Assembly (NCBI GenBank): GCA_947628585.1
Contig: CANRAL010000005.1
Location: 1 to 49,039 of the forward strand
Length of the DNA: 49,039 nt
DNA from: an uncultured Bacilli bacterium
Lineage (GTDB): Bacteria; Bacillota_I; Bacilli_A; RF39; UBA660
Direction: 5' to 3'
This document shows, in pieces, positions 31,450-39,053 of the stretch. A model generated the notes under the pieces. That model ran no database searches and was not told the DNA's origin. It was given only the letters and a program-made list of their open reading frames with translations. Positions within the stretch are counted from its first letter, which is position 1; each line of letters starts with the position of its first letter. The translations under genes and the position numbers were made by a program.

Positions 31450-32013
31450 ATGGATACTACTACGGAAAATATTACACTCATAAATTATAGCAATAAAGAA
31501 ATTAATCAATTTAAAAATGGTAAAGTTATTATTGCAAACAATTCAGGAGATATTAAAAAATTTATTAGAGATGCTCAAACATCTAATAATAATCATAAAT
31601 TATATTTTGGAAAAATTAATTCACAAACTGCATCAAAAATTAAAATATTATTTAACATTGATGTAGAAAATTATAATGTATCTTTGAAATTGGATAATGT
31701 GAAGCATATTTTAAAAAAACATGGAAATCAGAAAGAATACTTAAGAGGACAAGTTCCAATATTAGAATCTGATTTTGAATTAATACCATATATAATTTCA
31801 AATTTTGATACTATTAAACGAGGCTTAAAAACAGCTCAAGATAAACCTGTTATCATATGTATGAAACAAATTAGAATTAATTATTATTTAGTAAGTTATG
31901 TTTCTAACAAACATCATAATTTAGAAATTCAAACAATGTGGAAAATAAAAAAGAACTCTGCCACTATGAATAATATTTCTAAAAATCCTATTCCAACGTC
32001 CGAAAACGAATAG
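31450..32013 (+). CDS. PBECR-type (Barnase-EndoU-ColicinE5/D-RelE-like) nuclease-fold protein
   Basis: A 187-residue protein with no signal or membrane helix. From about residue 50 it follows the pattern of phage-associated PBECR nuclease domains: LYFGKINSQTASKI, VSLKLDNVKHILKKHGN, LRGQVPILESDFELIPYIISNFD, KPVIICMKQIRINYYLVSYVS. The conserved His in the KKHG block and the final strand are present. Such domains occur in phage structural proteins and mobile genes; the substrate is unproved. The leader is odd: ATGTAA-AGGAGAA-TTACAT can form a hairpin with the ribosome site in its loop and part of the start codon in its stem. A TATAAT lies about 27 nt upstream of the start. Confidence 0.75.
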   Translation: MDTTTENITLINYSNKEINQFKNGKVIIANNSGDIKKFIRDAQTSNNNHKLYFGKINSQTASKIKILFNIDVENYNVSLKLDNVKHILKKHGNQKEYLRGQVPILESDFELIPYIISNFDTIKRGLKTAQDKPVIICMKQIRINYYLVSYVSNKHHNLEIQTMWKIKKNSATMNNISKNPIPTSENE

Positions 32014-32099
32014 TGGTACAAGTTCTTTACTACAATTAATATTAACATATAAATAATTTAATGTCAAATTTCACCCGCCCAATTATTTAAACATTATTT

Positions 32100-32528
32100 T
32101 TATAAATATTTTTTTAAATCTTGAATATTATGTTCTAAAGTATCCATCAGTTTTTGACATAAGGATAAAATATCCGAATTAGTACTATTTTTCTTATTTA
32201 ATATGGCATTTAACTCTATTATGCCATTAAAACTACCTTGAAGCATCATTTTGGTTATTTTTTCATCATTACAATTATTCACTAATTCCATTTCTGTCAT
32301 AATATTAGAACTTACTTTAGTAACTTTACTTATTCCTTTAGCCTCTACTTCATAATCCCCTAATAATTTAATAGCATCTATTCTAATTAAATTATATTCT
32401 CTTCTTTCATCAATAAATATTTTTTCTAAAGCTTTATTTTTAATTTTACTAAGAACATTATCAATTCCAATTATCCCCATATCTACAATTTTATAAATAT
32501 TATTTAATATTAAAATATCATCTTTCAA
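32100..32528 (-). CDS. Ferritin-like four-helix protein (DUF2383-like)
   Basis: A 142-residue all-helical soluble protein: ILILNNIYKIVDMGIIGIDNVL, FIDERREYNLIRIDAIKLL, KVTKVSSNIMTEMELV and KITKMMLQGSFNGIIELNAILN are four helices whose pattern (an E-x2-Y in helix two, a LIQGSTMGI-like block in helix four) matches DUF2383-type ferritin-like proteins of Clostridia. Metal binding is uncertain, as the usual Glu/His ligand set is only partly visible. It lies 40 nt downstream of the RNase J-like gene on the same strand. Confidence 0.7.
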   Translation of the reverse strand: MKDDILILNNIYKIVDMGIIGIDNVLSKIKNKALEKIFIDERREYNLIRIDAIKLLGDYEVEAKGISKVTKVSSNIMTEMELVNNCNDEKITKMMLQGSFNGIIELNAILNKKNSTNSDILSLCQKLMDTLEHNIQDLKKYL

Positions 32529-32568
32529 AAAATATCACCACTTTTATTATGGGTGATATTTATAAAAA

Positions 32569-34203
32569 TTATACTTCTTGAATAACCGCGATAATCATTG
32601 GTTTACATTCTGTTTCTTGATATAAAAATCTACTTAATTCTTCTCTAATTTCAATTTTTATTTGATTATAATCAACATATCTAGGATTAATATTGCGATT
32701 AATTATCTCTTCACAAATTCGTTTTATTTCTTGAATTAAATCTTGAGAATACTTAATATAAATAAATCCTCTTGTAGTTACTTCAGGTCCTACTATTAAA
32801 ACTTTATGTTGCTTATCAACTGTAGCACTAATTAAAACAATACCGTTTTCGCTTAACATTTCGCGATCCTTAATAACTAAATCACCAATATCATCATTAC
32901 TTTTACCATCAATTAATATATCGTTTACTTTAATTATTTCTCTTTTTTCCAATAATTTACCATCTTCAAAAAAGACTGCTTCTCCATTTTGTTTTAAAAT
33001 TATATTTTCATTGGGAATACCAAGTTCACTTGCTAAATTAGCATTATTAAACATATAACGATATTCTCCTTTTACAGGCATATAATATTTAGGATTCATG
33101 AGTTTTATCATTAACATTAAGTCTTCTTTCGCTGCATGATGTAAGATTTTTTTACCCGCGGGAATAGTTACGATATTACAACCAAACATAGCAAGTTCAT
33201 TTTGTAATTTTACTAAGATTTTTTCCGTACTATCATATCTTGGCTCTGCGAAAACGATCGTATCAGTATTTTTTAAATTAACAAATTTATCATATCCATT
33301 TAAGATTTTATTTAAATTAGCATAAGGATAAGCACGATCATCATTAATTAGAAGTATAGCATCTTCATCGTTAACATTTGATAAATCTCCTAATAAATCT
33401 TGAGGAATGTTTAAATATCCTTCTTTACGAGCAAAATTTATAGCATTTTGAAGACTTTTACCCATAACTACTACTTTTCGATGTTTATTTAAAGCCGCAT
33501 TTAAAATTTCTTCTATCGTATATAAATGACCTGATAGGACCGAAAAAAGAATTCTTTTTTCATTATGATTAATTATATCACGATAAAATTCAACTAATCG
33601 ATGATTAGGGGATGTATGACCACTAACTTCAGCAAAAGATGATTCACACAATAAACATAAAACTCCTTGTTTGCCAACATATGCAATTTTGCCTAAATCC
33701 ATATCATAAGCTCCTTGCATTGTCGGATCAATTATAAAATCTCCCGTATAACAAATAGCTCCATCCTTAGTATTAACCACATACATAACGGCATCAGGAG
33801 TACTATGCGTCACAGAAATTGGAAAAATAGAAACCATTCCAAAATTTATTTTCCTATGCGGTTTTATCTCAATAATATTTTTTTCAGGAACTTCGGTTTC
33901 TAATAATTCAAATTTTGTATATTTTGTAGCATAAACCTTTAATTCGGGAATAGTTTTAATTAAATCAGCAACGGCTCCCATATTTTCCTTATGACCATGC
34001 GTTATAAATAAGCCTTTAATTCTTTTCCGGTTTTTTTCTAAATAAGAAAAATCTGGCATAATATAATCTATTCCTAAAATATTACCACTGGCATATTTAA
34101 TCCCACAGTCAAAAACAAAAATGTCATCATCAACTTCTATAACATAGGTATTTTTACCACTTTCGGCTAGGCCACCAAGACCTAATATTTTTATTTTACT
34201 CAA
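32569..34203 (-). CDS. RNase J family protein with altered metal ligands
   Basis: A beta-CASP metallo-beta-lactamase of 544 residues, full length for RNase J, from the TTG at 34203 (GAGGTGA 8 nt upstream; a GTG three codons earlier is too close to the site). It has the GGLAESGKNTY start, metallo-lactamase core, beta-CASP insert and C-terminal domain. The catalytic HxHxDH motif reads HGHKEN (near residue 70; Asp to Glu and His to Asn), and the late HGEYR motif reads KGEYR, while VTHS and TGDF are kept. This suggests a weak or inactive paralogue like RNase J2, acting as a partner of an active RNase J elsewhere. It has its own promoter. Confidence 0.9.
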   Translation of the reverse strand: MSKIKILGLGGLAESGKNTYVIEVDDDIFVFDCGIKYASGNILGIDYIMPDFSYLEKNRKRIKGLFITHGHKENMGAVADLIKTIPELKVYATKYTKFELLETEVPEKNIIEIKPHRKINFGMVSIFPISVTHSTPDAVMYVVNTKDGAICYTGDFIIDPTMQGAYDMDLGKIAYVGKQGVLCLLCESSFAEVSGHTSPNHRLVEFYRDIINHNEKRILFSVLSGHLYTIEEILNAALNKHRKVVVMGKSLQNAINFARKEGYLNIPQDLLGDLSNVNDEDAILLINDDRAYPYANLNKILNGYDKFVNLKNTDTIVFAEPRYDSTEKILVKLQNELAMFGCNIVTIPAGKKILHHAAKEDLMLMIKLMNPKYYMPVKGEYRYMFNNANLASELGIPNENIILKQNGEAVFFEDGKLLEKREIIKVNDILIDGKSNDDIGDLVIKDREMLSENGIVLISATVDKQHKVLIVGPEVTTRGFIYIKYSQDLIQEIKRICEEIINRNINPRYVDYNQIKIEIREELSRFLYQETECKPMIIAVIQEV

Positions 34204-34247
34204 TTTTCTCACCTCAAAAAAATATAAAGCTTTTCTTTCTGAGATTA

Positions 34248-34276
34248 ATTATAGCAAATTTTTTTTTAAATGTCTA
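34248..34276 (-). promoter_or_regulatory. Promoter of the RNase J-like gene
   Basis: Minus strand TAGACA (34271-34276), 17-nt spacer, extended -10 TGCTATAAT (hexamer 34248-34253). The leader to the TTG start is about 40 nt. Confidence 0.75.
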
Positions 34277-35050
34277 TTTATTCTCTAATGTTACTGATTT
34301 TTTAGTTAACATTTCGTTTATTTTTTCATCAAATTCTTCGTCAATAACACCTTCAATGTTAGTCATTTTATTAATTAATTCATATGTTTCAGGCCATAAA
34401 TATTTAATTAAATTTAAATATTTTTTTATTAAATCTTTATCAATTATATTTTCTTCTAAATACCTTTTACGAATACTTTCAAATAAATTACTATAATGTA
34501 AACTATAAGCATCGCGAATTGCATCCCCTAAATCATAAAATAAAATGTCATACATTTTTTCTAAACTATCTTCAAGATTAGCTAACATATAATCTCTAGG
34601 GCTTATTAATTCATCATTTACTTGCATTACTTTTTCCCTATCTAATTTATACTCTGTATTATTTATTTTTATTTCCAACTCTTTCTTAACATTTTCTTGC
34701 CATTTTTGAAAACTTTGAACTACAAAATTATTATAATCATAGACAATACTTTTACCTGTATTTTGAAATAAACTATCCATAGGTAATATTTCCTCGTTAG
34801 CAAAATCATATTCTTTAACATTATAATAAGATAAGATTTCTCCCGTTTTAATATCCTCTAAAAACCATTCAGTTGGTCTTTTAAATCTTACATCTAAATT
34901 CTTTTCATCATAAAATTCCACTAAAGCATACATTAAACATAATTTATTATTTTCTATTCGAAAAATTGGATCGTAAAGAATAATTTCTTTTTCTTTTTTT
35001 TCATTAATATACTTTTGAGCTAAATCTCTTAATTCATTAAAATTTTTCAT
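34274..35050 (-). CDS. Uncharacterised protein paired with a sigma factor
   Basis: A 258-residue soluble acidic protein (260 if the TTG at 35056 is used; AAGGAG is 5 nt before TTG and 11 nt before the ATG at 35050). It has a mixed N-terminal half (KEKEIILYDPIFRIENNKLCLMYALVEFYDEK, then FKRPTEWFLEDIKTGEIL) and a helical C-terminal half. No membrane segment, so it is not a classical ZAS-type membrane anti-sigma factor. It overlaps the sigma-factor gene and so is probably its co-regulated partner; an anti-sigma or co-factor role is a guess. No family recognised. Confidence 0.65.
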   Translation of the reverse strand: MKNFNELRDLAQKYINEKKEKEIILYDPIFRIENNKLCLMYALVEFYDEKNLDVRFKRPTEWFLEDIKTGEILSYYNVKEYDFANEEILPMDSLFQNTGKSIVYDYNNFVVQSFQKWQENVKKELEIKINNTEYKLDREKVMQVNDELISPRDYMLANLEDSLEKMYDILFYDLGDAIRDAYSLHYSNLFESIRKRYLEENIIDKDLIKKYLNLIKYLWPETYELINKMTNIEGVIDEEFDEKINEMLTKKSVTLENK

Positions 35051-35531
35051 TTTCAATAATTCTCCTTAATTTTTTTCTAGCCTCATATAAATAGTATTTT
35101 ACCAAACTTTCTTTCATATTTTCTTTATGGGCTATTTCTTTAATTGAAAGGTCTTGATAATAATAAAGGTTAACAATTGTTTTTAAAGGTTCAAAAAATT
35201 TTTTAATATTAATAGCCAATAAATTTTTAATTTCTTCAGTTTCGACATATTTTAATATATCTATATCATTTTTTATAATATTTTCCATTTCCGCGGTAAT
35301 AGTTATCTCTTTTTTCCTTTTTTCATATTCTTTAACTTTTTTACACCAAGTATAGTAAGCAAGTTTCCATAAAAAATGTTCTTCATTTTGAATAATAATA
35401 TTTTTACTATGAGCCTTAACTAATTGTAAGTAAATATCTTGTCTTAAATCTTCAGCATCTAAATAATTATGACATTTTTTCAGACACCAAATAAATAATT
35501 CTTTATCATACTTATCTAAACCTTTATTCAT
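35037..35531 (-). CDS. ECF-like sigma-70 family factor
   Basis: A 164-residue protein from the ATG at 35531 (AAAGGTG upstream). Region 2 is visible as LFIWCLKKCHNYLDAEDLRQDIYLQL with HFLWKLAYYTWCKKVKEYEKRKK, and region 4 as LKTIVNLYYYQDLSIKEIAHKENMKESLVKYYLYEARKKLRRII, a helix-turn-helix typical of ECF factors. It presumably directs RNA polymerase to a small regulon. The overlap with the following gene (258 residues) suggests a two-gene regulatory unit. No target promoter motif could be found in the window. Confidence 0.8.
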   Translation of the reverse strand: MNKGLDKYDKELFIWCLKKCHNYLDAEDLRQDIYLQLVKAHSKNIIIQNEEHFLWKLAYYTWCKKVKEYEKRKKEITITAEMENIIKNDIDILKYVETEEIKNLLAINIKKFFEPLKTIVNLYYYQDLSIKEIAHKENMKESLVKYYLYEARKKLRRIIENEKF

Positions 35532-35575
35532 TTTTTTCACCTTTCACTTATATAGTATCAAATATTAAAAAAAAG

Positions 35576-36055
35576 TTAGGATTTATCTATAAAATCAGAA
35601 ATAATATTACAAAAGTTACTATTATTACTTTTAAACTCTTTGGGTACAAAGTTTTTTATATCTTTTATTATAGAAGCAATATCCATAGGATCATCAAGCA
35701 TCATTATATATCCTAATTTAGCAAATTCACTCGCTATTTCTATTTGATGATCATTTGTGTGTTCCCCATAGATGGCCCTTCTAGGTATAGCTACTACCTT
35801 TTTATGATTAGTTATTCCTGTCATAATGGAACCCACTCCAGCATGAGTAATTAAAAAAGAGCATTGGGCAATGTAATCATTAAATTTTTCCATTGGAATT
35901 AATTTTAAAATTTCCATATTTTTAGATTTATAATCAGTTAATCCTGCCTGAACAACTACTTTTTCTTTAATATAACCCTCATTTATAGCTTTATCAATGC
36001 CTTCTAATAATCTTTTAAAACTTTTATCTTGTGTACCTAATGTTACAAAAATCAT
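35576..36055 (-). CDS. Glycosyltransferase subunit PssE/Alg13-like
   Basis: A 159-residue GT28 C-terminal-type catalytic half: MIFVTLGTQDKSFKRLL at the start and HAGVGSIMTGITNHKKVVAIPR with HTNDHQIEIASEFAKLG for the UDP-sugar site. In exopolysaccharide systems PssE (EpsF) works with the membrane-bound PssD (EpsE) as a two-part enzyme adding the second sugar to the lipid-linked repeat unit. The partner gene is directly upstream with an 11-nt gap. Confidence 0.9.
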   Translation of the reverse strand: MIFVTLGTQDKSFKRLLEGIDKAINEGYIKEKVVVQAGLTDYKSKNMEILKLIPMEKFNDYIAQCSFLITHAGVGSIMTGITNHKKVVAIPRRAIYGEHTNDHQIEIASEFAKLGYIMMLDDPMDIASIIKDIKNFVPKEFKSNNSNFCNIISDFIDKS

Positions 36056-36066
36056 GTTTCCTCCTC

Positions 36067-36543
36067 CTAAAAAATAAATCCCCCATAAATTGCTTTAGGA
36101 TATAATTTAAGCATACTTTCCCATTGAACTATAAACAAATCAGCAAAATGATAAATTAATTTACCAGTTATTGTTTTTTTATTTATATTAGCCATGGTTT
36201 CAATATAAATTATTTTACTTCCAAATATTTTACCAATACAACACATAGGACCTGCGGTATGCGCTCCTGTTGTAACAATATATTTGGGATGAAATTTAAA
36301 ATATAAATATAAACTTTTAAAACAATTAGCAATTAATTTAAAAGGATAAACTAAAGGATGATCTTTAGTTCCATATATTAAAAAGCCTATTTTTTTACCA
36401 TATTCTTTTTTTAAATTAATTGTAGATGAAGTCTTTTCTGTAATTAAATATGAATCATATTTTTTAAATAGTGGTTTTAATTGTAATAATTCTTGTAAAT
36501 GACCTCCTGTTGATGAAATAAATAAAACTTTTTTCTTTTTCAT
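36067..36543 (-). CDS. Glycosyltransferase subunit PssD/Alg14-like
   Basis: A 158-residue membrane-associated half of the two-part glycosyltransferase: KVLFISSTGGHLQELLQL at the start, KYIVTTGAHTAGPMC in the middle, IYIETMANINKKTITGKLIYHFADLFIVQWESML near the end, matching Alg14/PssD/EpsE. It recruits the catalytic PssE-like subunit to the membrane. No other capsule genes surround the pair, so the glycan is unknown. Confidence 0.9.
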   Translation of the reverse strand: MKKKKVLFISSTGGHLQELLQLKPLFKKYDSYLITEKTSSTINLKKEYGKKIGFLIYGTKDHPLVYPFKLIANCFKSLYLYFKFHPKYIVTTGAHTAGPMCCIGKIFGSKIIYIETMANINKKTITGKLIYHFADLFIVQWESMLKLYPKAIYGGFIF

Positions 36544-36611
36544 TTTTACCCTCTTTTAAATTGTACCAAATTTCCAAAAAAAAGTCTCTATTTAATAAAA
36601 TTATTTTATAA

Positions 36612-36646
36612 ATAAAAAGTGTTAGTTTTATTAAAATTCTAACACA
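36612..36646 (-). terminator. Terminator of the toxin-antitoxin operon
   Basis: On the minus strand GTGTTAG ... CTAACAC with an AT-rich loop, followed by TTTTTATTT, starting at the stop of the antitoxin gene. Confidence 0.8.
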
Positions 36647-37597
36647 CTATTTATCATATACTTTATTATAATATTTTTCAATTAAATCTATTGTAATCTC
36701 ATCATTTATTTTTGTTTTTTGCCATGGTTCTTCTTCATGCGTAAAATCAATTAATTTATTGGCATCTATAGGTCCATAACAATTTACAACTTCTTCAATA
36801 ACTTTTTTTAATCCCAAAGAAATGTTTTTAATTGTTGCTTTACTCTTTATGCCTTCGGCATGATTTTTCTTATATAATTGATACACCTCATTTACAACTG
36901 GACCATATGACCACGCTAATATTTTTTCATGATATGCTTTTTCTTTAAATGAAACCAAACATATAGCTTGAACAAAATAAAGTAATTTTTGTAATTTTAA
37001 ATTAGTAATATATTCGGGAACTATATTATATTTTTTAACTAATTCATCAACTTTTAAATTATAGATAGCTATTAAATTTTCGGCAATATCAAGTGCGGAA
37101 GATGTTTTAAAATCTAAAACGTTTAAATCAAATTTATTTATATCAACTAAAGCGTGTCGCTTTAATATTTGTAATTCTTTAATTCTTACTAATAAAGTGT
37201 TAAATAAAGATTCACTAATATTTTTACGATTTTGAAAAAGCAAAAAATACATATTATCGGGATTACTTGATAATCTCATTATCGCATCAACGGCTTCAGT
37301 TTGAATTGCTCCTTTTTCAAATCTATGAATGGTGATTTCCCCTACCCCTAAAACTTTCGCATATTCTTTTTGGGTTAAACCATATTTCTTTCTTATTTTT
37401 TTAATTTCTTCATTAGTAAGAAGATTATTTTTCTTTTTGTAAATATTATATAACCTTTGATCATTTTCGATTTCAATATTTCGATCAAATATTTCTTCTC
37501 CCTTTTCATCAACTAAATAAAATTCATCATACTCAATTAATGTTTCTTTTACATTTACTTTTACTTTTCTAACCCTTAAATTATCTTTATTACGCAT
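36647..37597 (-). CDS. Antitoxin with HTH and SocA/Panacea domain
   Basis: A 316-residue protein. After a short N-terminal region (YDEFYLVDEKGEEIFDR) comes an XRE helix-turn-helix of the MqsA/YgiT C-terminal type (residues about 60-115: LTNEEIKKIRKKYGLTQKEYAKVLGVGEITIHRFEKGAIQTEAVDAIMRL). From about residue 195 it is a Panacea (SocA/DUF4065) domain: NLKLQKLLYFVQAICLVSFKEKAYHEKILAWSYGPVVNEVYQLYKK. Panacea domains neutralise many unrelated toxins. The expected partner, an MqsR-like toxin, lies 20 nt upstream. AGGAGG precedes the ATG. The HTH likely binds the palindrome at 37967-37988. Confidence 0.88.
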   Translation of the reverse strand: MRNKDNLRVRKVKVNVKETLIEYDEFYLVDEKGEEIFDRNIEIENDQRLYNIYKKKNNLLTNEEIKKIRKKYGLTQKEYAKVLGVGEITIHRFEKGAIQTEAVDAIMRLSSNPDNMYFLLFQNRKNISESLFNTLLVRIKELQILKRHALVDINKFDLNVLDFKTSSALDIAENLIAIYNLKVDELVKKYNIVPEYITNLKLQKLLYFVQAICLVSFKEKAYHEKILAWSYGPVVNEVYQLYKKNHAEGIKSKATIKNISLGLKKVIEEVVNCYGPIDANKLIDFTHEEEPWQKTKINDEITIDLIEKYYNKVYDK

Positions 37598-37617
37598 TTT
37601 TATATCCTCCTAAAATT

Positions 37618-37926
37618 CTAATCATGACATGATATTATCTTTATTCTATCATATGGAACTTTGCTATCTTTTTTTATCTTAACATAAAAATTAACTCCAT
37701 CCATTATTTCTTTTATAAAGATAAAAACCTCTTCATTAGGCATATCCCTATCGATTACGGGACCTTTAACTAAATCTAATTCAGAAATAGTTTTAAGAAA
37801 ATCCTCGATATCATAAATAGTTAATCCATATTTTCTACGAGAATTTCTATTTTTTTCAGTTGGTACAATATCATATGTTTTTTTCAATAATTGATTTATG
37901 AAGTAAATTAATAATTTGTGTAACAT
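37618..37926 (-). CDS. MqsR-like toxin, N-terminus possibly frameshifted
   Basis: A 102-residue protein. From residue 20 it shows an MqsR-type ribonuclease pattern: YGLTIYDIEDFLKTISELDLVKGPVIDRDMPNEEVFIFIKEIMDGVNFYVKIK, ending IKIISCHD. MqsR-family toxins cleave mRNA at ribosomes or free RNA. The listed ATG gives an N-terminus MLHKLLIYFINQ. An ATG 4 nt upstream (37930) in another frame, with GGGGAG at better spacing, reads MNVTQIINLLHKSIIEKN and then stops; removing one A from the A7 tract at 37878-37884 would join it to the toxin body. So the gene may be shifted, phase-variable or mis-assembled. Confidence 0.75.
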   Translation of the reverse strand: MLHKLLIYFINQLLKKTYDIVPTEKNRNSRRKYGLTIYDIEDFLKTISELDLVKGPVIDRDMPNEEVFIFIKEIMDGVNFYVKIKKDSKVPYDRIKIISCHD

Positions 37927-37947
37927 TCATTAGAACTCCCCATATCC

Positions 37948-37988
37948 ATAATAACATACCTTTTCCAAAATTATCAATTGATAATTTT
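37948..37988 (-). promoter_or_regulatory. Promoter and palindromic operator of the toxin-antitoxin operon
   Basis: A perfect 22-nt palindrome (37967-37988, half site AAAATTATCAA) contains the -35 TTGATA (37972-37977); an 18-nt spacer leads to TATTAT (37948-37953). The leader would be very short. This overlap suits autorepression by the HTH antitoxin. Confidence 0.65.
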
Positions 37989-38001
37989 GCTTTTTAACAA
38001 A

Positions 38002-38030
38002 AAAGACTTATTTTTTTGAATAAGTCTTGC
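38002..38030 (-). terminator. Terminator after the CotD-like gene
   Basis: AAGACTTATT and its complement (38003-38028) with a small loop, followed by T6 on the minus strand. Confidence 0.85.
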
Positions 38031-38055
38031 ATTTTAATATTAACAAGATAATATT

Positions 38056-38364
38056 TTACATACAACAGCCGCGATCATAAACATTAGATACAACATTTTC
38101 TTCACAACATGTATATTCTGGACGATAAGTATGGCGATATACATGATGATTTATAATTCTTGTGTTGCAAGGCATAATATGAGGGACTTCATAACAAATA
38201 TAACGATGGCAAACTCTTTCTTGAGGGCATTCATAAATTGGTTGACAACATGTACCCATCATATCTGGACAACATTGTCCCATATTCATATTCCCCATAT
38301 CTTGTTTGCTTTCAAACATTTTATCTTGTTTCATTTCTTTTATTTCTTCATTAAAATAATTCAT
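38056..38364 (-). CDS. CotD-like spore coat protein
   Basis: A 102-residue Cys-, His-, Tyr-, Met-rich protein: CCPDMMGTCCQPIYECP, then VCHRYICYEVPHIMPCNTRIINHHVYRHTYRPEYTCC and a final GCCM. The CP-x2-HH-x-H/Y pattern with VPHIMPxNTxxINHHxYRH resembles CotD-family inner coat proteins of spore formers. Coat proteins are made in the mother cell under sigma-K and GerE, and gerE is present in this window. AAGGAA precedes the ATG. Cysteine pairs suggest disulfide cross-linking in the coat. Confidence 0.82.
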   Translation of the reverse strand: MNYFNEEIKEMKQDKMFESKQDMGNMNMGQCCPDMMGTCCQPIYECPQERVCHRYICYEVPHIMPCNTRIINHHVYRHTYRPEYTCCEENVVSNVYDRGCCM

Positions 38365-38441
38365 ATTTACAATTCCTTTCTAATTTATCCTATTCCAAAG
38401 ATAATTTATTGATTAGGAATTTGTCTAATAAATTATTATAA

Positions 38442-39053
38442 TTATTTTAAAGATTTAATTGCTTCATTATAATCACTACTATGATAAATATAAGAACCAC
38501 TTACAACATAATCAACATCATGTAGCTTTTTTACAGTTTCAGAATTTATTCCCCCATCAAAACCAATTATTAACTTGGAATTAATTGTTTTTATTTGAGC
38601 AATTTTGGATAAAACATCATCAATAAAGGTTTGACCACCTTTACCTGGATTAACACTCATAACAAGAATGCTATCAACCAAGGAAAAATAATCTTTAAGT
38701 TCATCTACTGTTTCATTAGGATTTATGGCAATTCCTAATTTAATATTTCTTTCATTTACTTTTTCCCTTAATAAAGGAAAATTAGTTACTGTTCGCGGAT
38801 GAACCGTAATTCTATCAACATTTAAATTGCTAAAATAATCTAAATATTTTAAAGGATCATTAACCATTAAATGGATATCAATTGGTTTCGTAGTTTCCTT
38901 TAATAAATTAATATTTTCGATATTAATGTTATCACTTTCAACATATTTACCATCCATCAAATCTAAATGAATATAATCAGCAATAGAATTATTTATTTTT
39001 TTTATTGTTTCTTTTAAATTAACACTATCTAAATAACTTACGGCTACTTTCAT
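38442..39053 (-). CDS. rpe: Ribulose-phosphate 3-epimerase
   Basis: Interconverts ribulose-5-phosphate and xylulose-5-phosphate in the pentose phosphate pathway. The 203-residue TIM barrel is a little shorter than usual. Motifs: IHLDLMDGKYVES (catalytic Asp and His), IDIHLMVNDP, ITVHP, LVMSVNPGKGGQTFI, IGFDGGI and VSGSYIY (phosphate site). AAGGAG precedes the ATG, which lies inside the end of rsgA (29-nt overlap). The prkC-rsgA-rpe order is common in Firmicutes. Confidence 0.95.
   Translation of the reverse strand: MKVAVSYLDSVNLKETIKKINNSIADYIHLDLMDGKYVESDNINIENINLLKETTKPIDIHLMVNDPLKYLDYFSNLNVDRITVHPRTVTNFPLLREKVNERNIKLGIAINPNETVDELKDYFSLVDSILVMSVNPGKGGQTFIDDVLSKIAQIKTINSKLIIGFDGGINSETVKKLHDVDYVVSGSYIYHSSDYNEAIKSLK

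Noticed and set aside
37967-37988. Palindrome read as a terminator
   Set aside because: It lacks a following T-run in the useful direction, contains the -35 hexamer of the toxin-antitoxin operon, and a proper terminator for the CotD-like gene exists at 38002-38030.
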